DNA from: Caryophanales bacterium
GTDB lineage: Bacteria > Bacillota_I > Bacilli_A > RFN20 > CAG-826
Assembly: GCA_028723545.1 (NCBI GenBank)
Contig: JAQYER010000156.1
Location: forward strand, 1 to 11,025
Length of the DNA: 11,025 bases
Reading direction: 5' to 3'
Shown: one piece after another, positions 7,304 to 11,025 of the stretch
Layout of the letters: each line of letters begins with the position of its first letter
Position numbering within the stretch: position 1 is the first letter of the stretch
Position numbers and translations under genes: made by a program
The notes under the pieces: generated by a model
Database searches by the model: none
Seen by the model: only the letters and a program-made list of their open reading frames with translations
Told to the model about the DNA's origin: nothing

Positions 7304-8206
7304 ATGGCAATTAAACAATCAAAATCTCGTAAGGCATTTGTCGTAATCAACTATTTCCTTTTAGGCCTTTTAGCTATTATTTGTATTTTCCCATTTATCC
7401 ATTTATTAGCTGTTTCTTTATCTGGCGATGAATTTACTTCAGCTGGATTAGTTAGTATTTTTCCAAGAGGATTTACATTTGATGCATATAAAATATTAGC
7501 AACAAAGCCAGAATTCTTTAAAGCGTTTGGTATTTCTGTTGCTCGTACAATATTAGGCACCGCTTTAGCGTTATTAGTAATTATTTTAACTGCTTATCCT
7601 TTATCAAAATCTAATAAAATTCTTAAAGGAAGAACTGCGATTGCGTGGATATTCGTATTCACAATGTTCTTTGGTGGCGGTTTAGCATCTCAATACATCT
7701 TATATTTAAATTTAGGATTAATTGATAATTTCCTTGTTTATATTCTTCCAGGCGCTTGTGATGTTTGGTTTGTCTTAATGTTAATGAATTATTTTAGAGG
7801 CATTCCAAAAGAAATCGAAGAAGCCGCATTAATTGATGGATGTAATCATTTCCAAATCTTATTTAGAATATTTGTTCCAATTTCTGTTCCAGTTATTGTC
7901 ACGATTGTATTATTTACAGCAGTTGGCCACTGGAATTCATGGTTTGATGGTATCTTCTTTATGTCAGATACAACACTTTATCCACTTCAATCTTATTTAT
8001 ACACAATGATTGAAAGTAGTGATCCATCCAAGTTAGCGAGCAATGGTACATTAACACCTGAACAAATTGAATCATTGAAAAATTTAGGCAGTAAGAATTT
8101 ACAAGCAGCTCAAATTTTCTTAGGAATGCTTCCAATCACTTTAGTGTATCCATTCTTACAAAAATATTTCATTAAAGGAATTACTATCGGTTCAGTGAAA
8201 GGATAA
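7304..8206 (+). CDS. sugar ABC transporter permease, YtcP type (CUT1 MalG-like)
   Basis: The second channel subunit of the importer. The 300-residue product has six predicted membrane helices (about 13-37, 73-99, 110-132, 138-162, 192-212, 268-285) and the EAA loop EEAALIDGCNHFQILFRIFV (172-191), where the shared ATPase docks. An N-terminal PFIHLLAVSLSG after TM1 and a FFGGGL segment (122-127) are typical of YtcP-like permeases, which pair with LplB-like ones. The C-terminus KGITIGSVKG is the usual end of MalG-type subunits. The start is fixed by the AGGAGG at 7293-7298. No ATPase gene follows; a lipoprotein gene begins two bases after the stop. Confidence 0.95.
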   Translation: MAIKQSKSRKAFVVINYFLLGLLAIICIFPFIHLLAVSLSGDEFTSAGLVSIFPRGFTFDAYKILATKPEFFKAFGISVARTILGTALALLVIILTAYPLSKSNKILKGRTAIAWIFVFTMFFGGGLASQYILYLNLGLIDNFLVYILPGACDVWFVLMLMNYFRGIPKEIEEAALIDGCNHFQILFRIFVPISVPVIVTIVLFTAVGHWNSWFDGIFFMSDTTLYPLQSYLYTMIESSDPSKLASNGTLTPEQIESLKNLGSKNLQAAQIFLGMLPITLVYPFLQKYFIKGITIGSVKG

Positions 8207-8208
8207 TT

Positions 8209-9888
8209 ATGAAACACAAACAAATAATATTTTTACTTACCGCTTCATTATTATTAACTGGATGTGACAGTTCAAGAATATATGAGCAAAGCGATGTCCT
8301 TCTTGTCACTAGTGGGTATCAATATGAAGGAGAATATCATAACGATATCTATCGTGAATTAGTCGAAACTTATGAACACAATAAATATAATGTCAATTTA
8401 GAATTATATGATTTAGGTAACGATAGAACGTCATATGCTGAACGCTTTTTAGAACAAGTATCATCTAAAGAATATGACTACATTGTTGTTTTAGGTGATG
8501 ATTTATCTCCATATGTTGAAAACACTATCAAAACATATCAAGGATATAAATTCATTTATTTTGATAATGAAAGTTCTGAAAAATATGTTAATACAATTAG
8601 TTTAAATTTTACTCCTGAAGATTTAGGCGGATTATTTGCTAAAAAAGCCTCTTCATTAAACAAAACTGATATTAGTTATTTTTATTCATATCAAAATAGT
8701 TTTGCAAATAGAAGATTATATGGAATGTTATCGACTTTAGATAAAGAAAACAAAAATTACAAAGTCGCTCCATACAACATTGAAGAAGATTACAACCAAG
8801 TCAAAGTTGAATCATATGTTAATAAAGCTAAAACAAATAATCATTCTTCATTATTTATTGAAGATGTTAAAGGTAATTTGCCTTATATGAAAAACGTATT
8901 AAATGATGATGAAATAATTGTTACATCTTATTTTGAATTAGTTAAACAAGAAAGCAATTATATTTATCGTGATTTTAATAAAATGTTTGAATATATGCTT
9001 AAAAACATCGCAGAAAATAGTTTTGATTTCTCTTCAAATATTGAATTAGGAATCAAAGAAGGTTATTTATCTGCAAATAAAATAGATATCAATATTGATG
9101 TTGAGAAATATGACTCAACAAAAGAACAACAATTTGAAACATTAAAAGATAAATATTTAATTGATGTGGCTTCTCAATATGATGTTTCAGAAACTGTATA
9201 TGGTAAATATCACGAAGCTTTACCTAATTGTGGTGAATGGAATGACTGGAAACATAATCCTCGACCAGGAGGAGATTGTATGAAACCAGCTGATTGGAAA
9301 TCTTTAGGTATTTGGTCAACTATATACGCTCAAGACGGAATGAGAAGATCAGCCAATACCGGTATTGAATTTAAAAATATGAAAATATATGGTTATTCAA
9401 GCCGCCGCGGATGGGTGTTTTTAGAACACGCAAATCCAATCGGATCATTCTATGATGAAAATTTTGTTAATGACTACAATAAATATTTTGAAGGAAGAAT
9501 TTATAACGACCAAGATAATAAAACAACAAAAATTTTATTAGATAAAGAAACAACTGGATTCAATTATCACCCATTTGGATCGCAAATAGATTTATTAGGT
9601 TTAGACATGGTTGATATTGAATATGTTTATTCAACATTAGATATTCGATTAATTACTTGGGACGAAAGTAAAGATATCGATATTGAAGATGCAAAATATG
9701 TAGCGAATATCGGTGGCGACTGGTGGGTAGAACAAGGCGCGACATGGAAACCTGATTGGAGTGCTAACCGAGATGTCGCTGTCGGACAATTTAGAACAAT
9801 TACTAAAGAATGGAAAACTTTAGAAATGTGTAGTTGTCCTGTTGAAAAAATGGCTCAAATTTTAGGCAATAAAGAATTTTTAAATTAG
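8209..9888 (+). CDS. lipoprotein: BMP-family periplasmic-binding fold plus unknown C-terminal domain
   Basis: A 559-residue exported lipoprotein; the lipobox LTGC puts the lipid on Cys19. Residues about 28-322 look like a full BMP (Med/PnrA-type) binding domain: DVLLVTSGY at the start, EYDYIVVLGDDLSPYVENTI (88-107), KFIYFDN, then NTISLNFTPEDLGGLFAKKA (128-147) matching the BMP hinge region, and IELGIKEGYL near 278-287 matching the family's GLKEGG stretch. The family usually stops here. Residues 323-559 form an extra Trp- and Gly-rich, probably beta-rich domain that I do not recognise, with cysteines at 341, 357, 541 and 543. The gene starts two bases after the second permease; AAGGA inside the end of that gene can serve as ribosome binding site. 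Known BMP proteins mostly bind nucleosides; here a glycan co-receptor or a sensor accessory is inferred. The BMP assignment is by eye. Confidence 0.75.
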   Translation: MKHKQIIFLLTASLLLTGCDSSRIYEQSDVLLVTSGYQYEGEYHNDIYRELVETYEHNKYNVNLELYDLGNDRTSYAERFLEQVSSKEYDYIVVLGDDLSPYVENTIKTYQGYKFIYFDNESSEKYVNTISLNFTPEDLGGLFAKKASSLNKTDISYFYSYQNSFANRRLYGMLSTLDKENKNYKVAPYNIEEDYNQVKVESYVNKAKTNNHSSLFIEDVKGNLPYMKNVLNDDEIIVTSYFELVKQESNYIYRDFNKMFEYMLKNIAENSFDFSSNIELGIKEGYLSANKIDINIDVEKYDSTKEQQFETLKDKYLIDVASQYDVSETVYGKYHEALPNCGEWNDWKHNPRPGGDCMKPADWKSLGIWSTIYAQDGMRRSANTGIEFKNMKIYGYSSRRGWVFLEHANPIGSFYDENFVNDYNKYFEGRIYNDQDNKTTKILLDKETTGFNYHPFGSQIDLLGLDMVDIEYVYSTLDIRLITWDESKDIDIEDAKYVANIGGDWWVEQGATWKPDWSANRDVAVGQFRTITKEWKTLEMCSCPVEKMAQILGNKEFLN

Positions 9889-9892
9889 GAGG
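9887..9892 (+). promoter_or_regulatory. strong Shine-Dalgarno overlapping upstream stop
   Basis: AGGAGG (9887-9892) overlaps the TAG stop (9886-9888) of the BMP-fusion gene and lies six bases before the ATG at 9899. This is the same TAGGAGG arrangement as between the two permeases, and it fixes the start of the last gene. Confidence 0.8.
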
Positions 9893-9898
9893 TAAACA

Positions 9899-11025
9899 AT
9901 GAAAAAATTCAAGAAAATAGCAATTAGTTGCTTATTCGCCTTATCTCTGGCTGGATTAGCTGGATGTAATCCATCACAAAATTCATCTGACACGGGAATT
10001 TCTCAAGTCGTCAAAGTCGTTGGACTTGACTTGGCTGAAAGCGCCTCTGTTGATTGCGGTTTTACAACTCAATTAACCGCGACAGTCTTACCTGAAACAG
10101 CAACAAATAAAAATGTTACTTGGTCAAGTGAAGATAATAACATCGCAACAGTTGATCAAACTGGTTTAGTAACAGGTGTTAATAATGGTGAAACTAAGAT
10201 TAAATGTGTTACTGAAGATGGCGCAATTACTAGAGAATGTGTTGTAACTGTAAATGGATTTAGACGCTCTTCATCTATCTTTACAAATTTTGGTAAAATT
10301 GAAACTAATGTTGCTTATAACACTAAAGTTGAAGATGGTAAAAATTATAAAGATTACATCGTTGACACATCTAACGATGAATATATGGAATTTAGATTCA
10401 ATCGTGGTGAAACAAAAGAATGGGCATCTTTACTTGCTTGGTATGCTCAATTAGATACAATCACTTCTCTTGATGTTGAAGTTGAATTAGTGTCAGGTAA
10501 TTTACCAGCCATTATGGTTGAATTTGCTGGTGAAGATAATTACAAACAATTTAAACGTATTAGCTTAACACAAGGACAAACATCAACACTTCATGTTAAT
10601 GTAACTGATTATAATATGAAAACTGGCGAGAGTGGTGATGGCTCATATGGAATGATATTCTTAGAATTAAATAACCCAAATGATTCATCTGATATATATC
10701 GCACAAATGACAATAATGTCGTCCTTCGCTTAAGAAAATTATCAATGACCGAAGGAGAAAAAGAACTTCCTGGCAAAATTAATAATTTCCGTTATGAAAA
10801 ATCATTAAAGAAATTAGTATTTGAAAAAGAAGTTGCTTCAACTGGTTATGACCTCGAAGTTTATTCAATTGAAGGTGAAACAGAAACTAAATTAGATTTA
10901 GATGTTCGCCCAACTCGTTTCTCTGTTGCTGGAGAAAAAATTCCAAATATGGAATGCATGTTTATTCCAAAGAATGGCGAAGATTTCTCAAAAGTACCTG
11001 GATCATACCGTGCGAGAATTAGAGC
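9899..11025 (+). CDS. surface lipoprotein with Big2 Ig-like domain (3' end outside window)
   Basis: Open from ATG 9899 to the window edge, 375 residues plus two bases, so truncated. The signal peptide begins MKKFKKIAISCLFALSLAGL and ends in the lipobox LAGC, with Cys23 lipidated, followed by a Ser/Asn-rich spacer. Residues about 37-118 are a bacterial Ig-like group 2 domain: LTATVLPETATNKNVTWSSE, IATVDQTGLVTGVNNGETKI and a closing ECVVTV are the classic repeats of that fold. Residues about 125-285 alternate short hydrophobic strands (SLDVEVELVSG, GMIFLELN, VVLRLRKLSM) like a galactose-binding-type beta-sandwich. From about 290 a YDLEVYSIEGETETK stretch and a GSYRARIR end suggest an FN3-like domain. 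Such architectures anchor glycan-binding or glycan-cleaving proteins at the surface. No catalytic domain is visible in the part present. The lipoprotein and Big2 calls are firm; the later domains are inferred. Confidence 0.88.
   Translation, partial: MKKFKKIAISCLFALSLAGLAGCNPSQNSSDTGISQVVKVVGLDLAESASVDCGFTTQLTATVLPETATNKNVTWSSEDNNIATVDQTGLVTGVNNGETKIKCVTEDGAITRECVVTVNGFRRSSSIFTNFGKIETNVAYNTKVEDGKNYKDYIVDTSNDEYMEFRFNRGETKEWASLLAWYAQLDTITSLDVEVELVSGNLPAIMVEFAGEDNYKQFKRISLTQGQTSTLHVNVTDYNMKTGESGDGSYGMIFLELNNPNDSSDIYRTNDNNVVLRLRKLSMTEGEKELPGKINNFRYEKSLKKLVFEKEVASTGYDLEVYSIEGETETKLDLDVRPTRFSVAGEKIPNMECMFIPKNGEDFSKVPGSYRARIR

Noticed and set aside
7351..7560. Minus-strand open frame opposite the second permease
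   Set aside because: Entirely inside a strong membrane-protein gene; no independent support.
10254..10454. Plus-strand 66-residue frame starting MDLDALHLS
   Set aside because: It is out of frame with, and fully inside, the lipoprotein gene from 9899, whose Big2 domain and signal peptide are clear.
1..11025. Absence of TGA stop codons (nine stops: seven TAA, two TAG) as a sign of a recoded genome
   Set aside because: Trp is written TGG throughout and no frame needs TGA read as Trp. Nine stops are too few to show avoidance in an AT-rich genome.

Overview
This is an AT-rich stretch, and all ten protein-coding genes read on the + strand. It looks like the chromosome of a low-GC Gram-positive bacterium (Bacillota). 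The support is Shine-Dalgarno sites of the AGGAGG type, three lipoproteins with lipobox cysteines, a YesM/YesN-type two-component pair and a CUT1-type sugar importer. Trp is written TGG throughout, including in the Trp-rich binding proteins, and no reading frame needs TGA read as Trp. The standard bacterial code (11) therefore fits, and a Mycoplasma-type code does not. An uncultured gut lineage of Bacilli or a Mollicutes relative is my guess; no rRNA or other marker in the window can confirm it.

Left part (1-1704) holds housekeeping genes: the 3' end of uvrB (nucleotide excision repair), then secG (Sec translocon) closed by a clear intrinsic terminator, then folD (one-carbon/folate metabolism).

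Middle (1709-4575): a membrane histidine kinase of the YesM type and an AraC-type response regulator of the YesN type. They follow folD so tightly (4 nt, then 2 nt) that the three genes are probably co-transcribed.

Right part (4674-11025, running off the end) is an accessory glycan-uptake operon. It encodes a large LplA-type solute-binding lipoprotein, LplB-type and YtcP-type permeases, a second lipoprotein that joins a BMP-family periplasmic-binding fold to a 237-residue C-terminal domain I do not recognise, and a truncated surface lipoprotein with a bacterial Ig-like (Big2) domain, a probable beta-sandwich domain and a probable FN3-like domain. No ATPase gene is seen, as is usual for CUT1 importers that share an MsmK/MsmX-type ATPase.

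Inferred working model: the kinase senses a glycan or a loaded binding protein, and the regulator activates a promoter at about 4610-4638. The operon product then captures oligosaccharide at the surface and imports it. The least explained items are the BMP-fusion lipoprotein with its four extracellular cysteines, and the regulatory stretch 4596-4673. That stretch combines a promoter, a helically phased direct repeat and a potential hairpin that would mask the ribosome binding site only in read-through transcripts.
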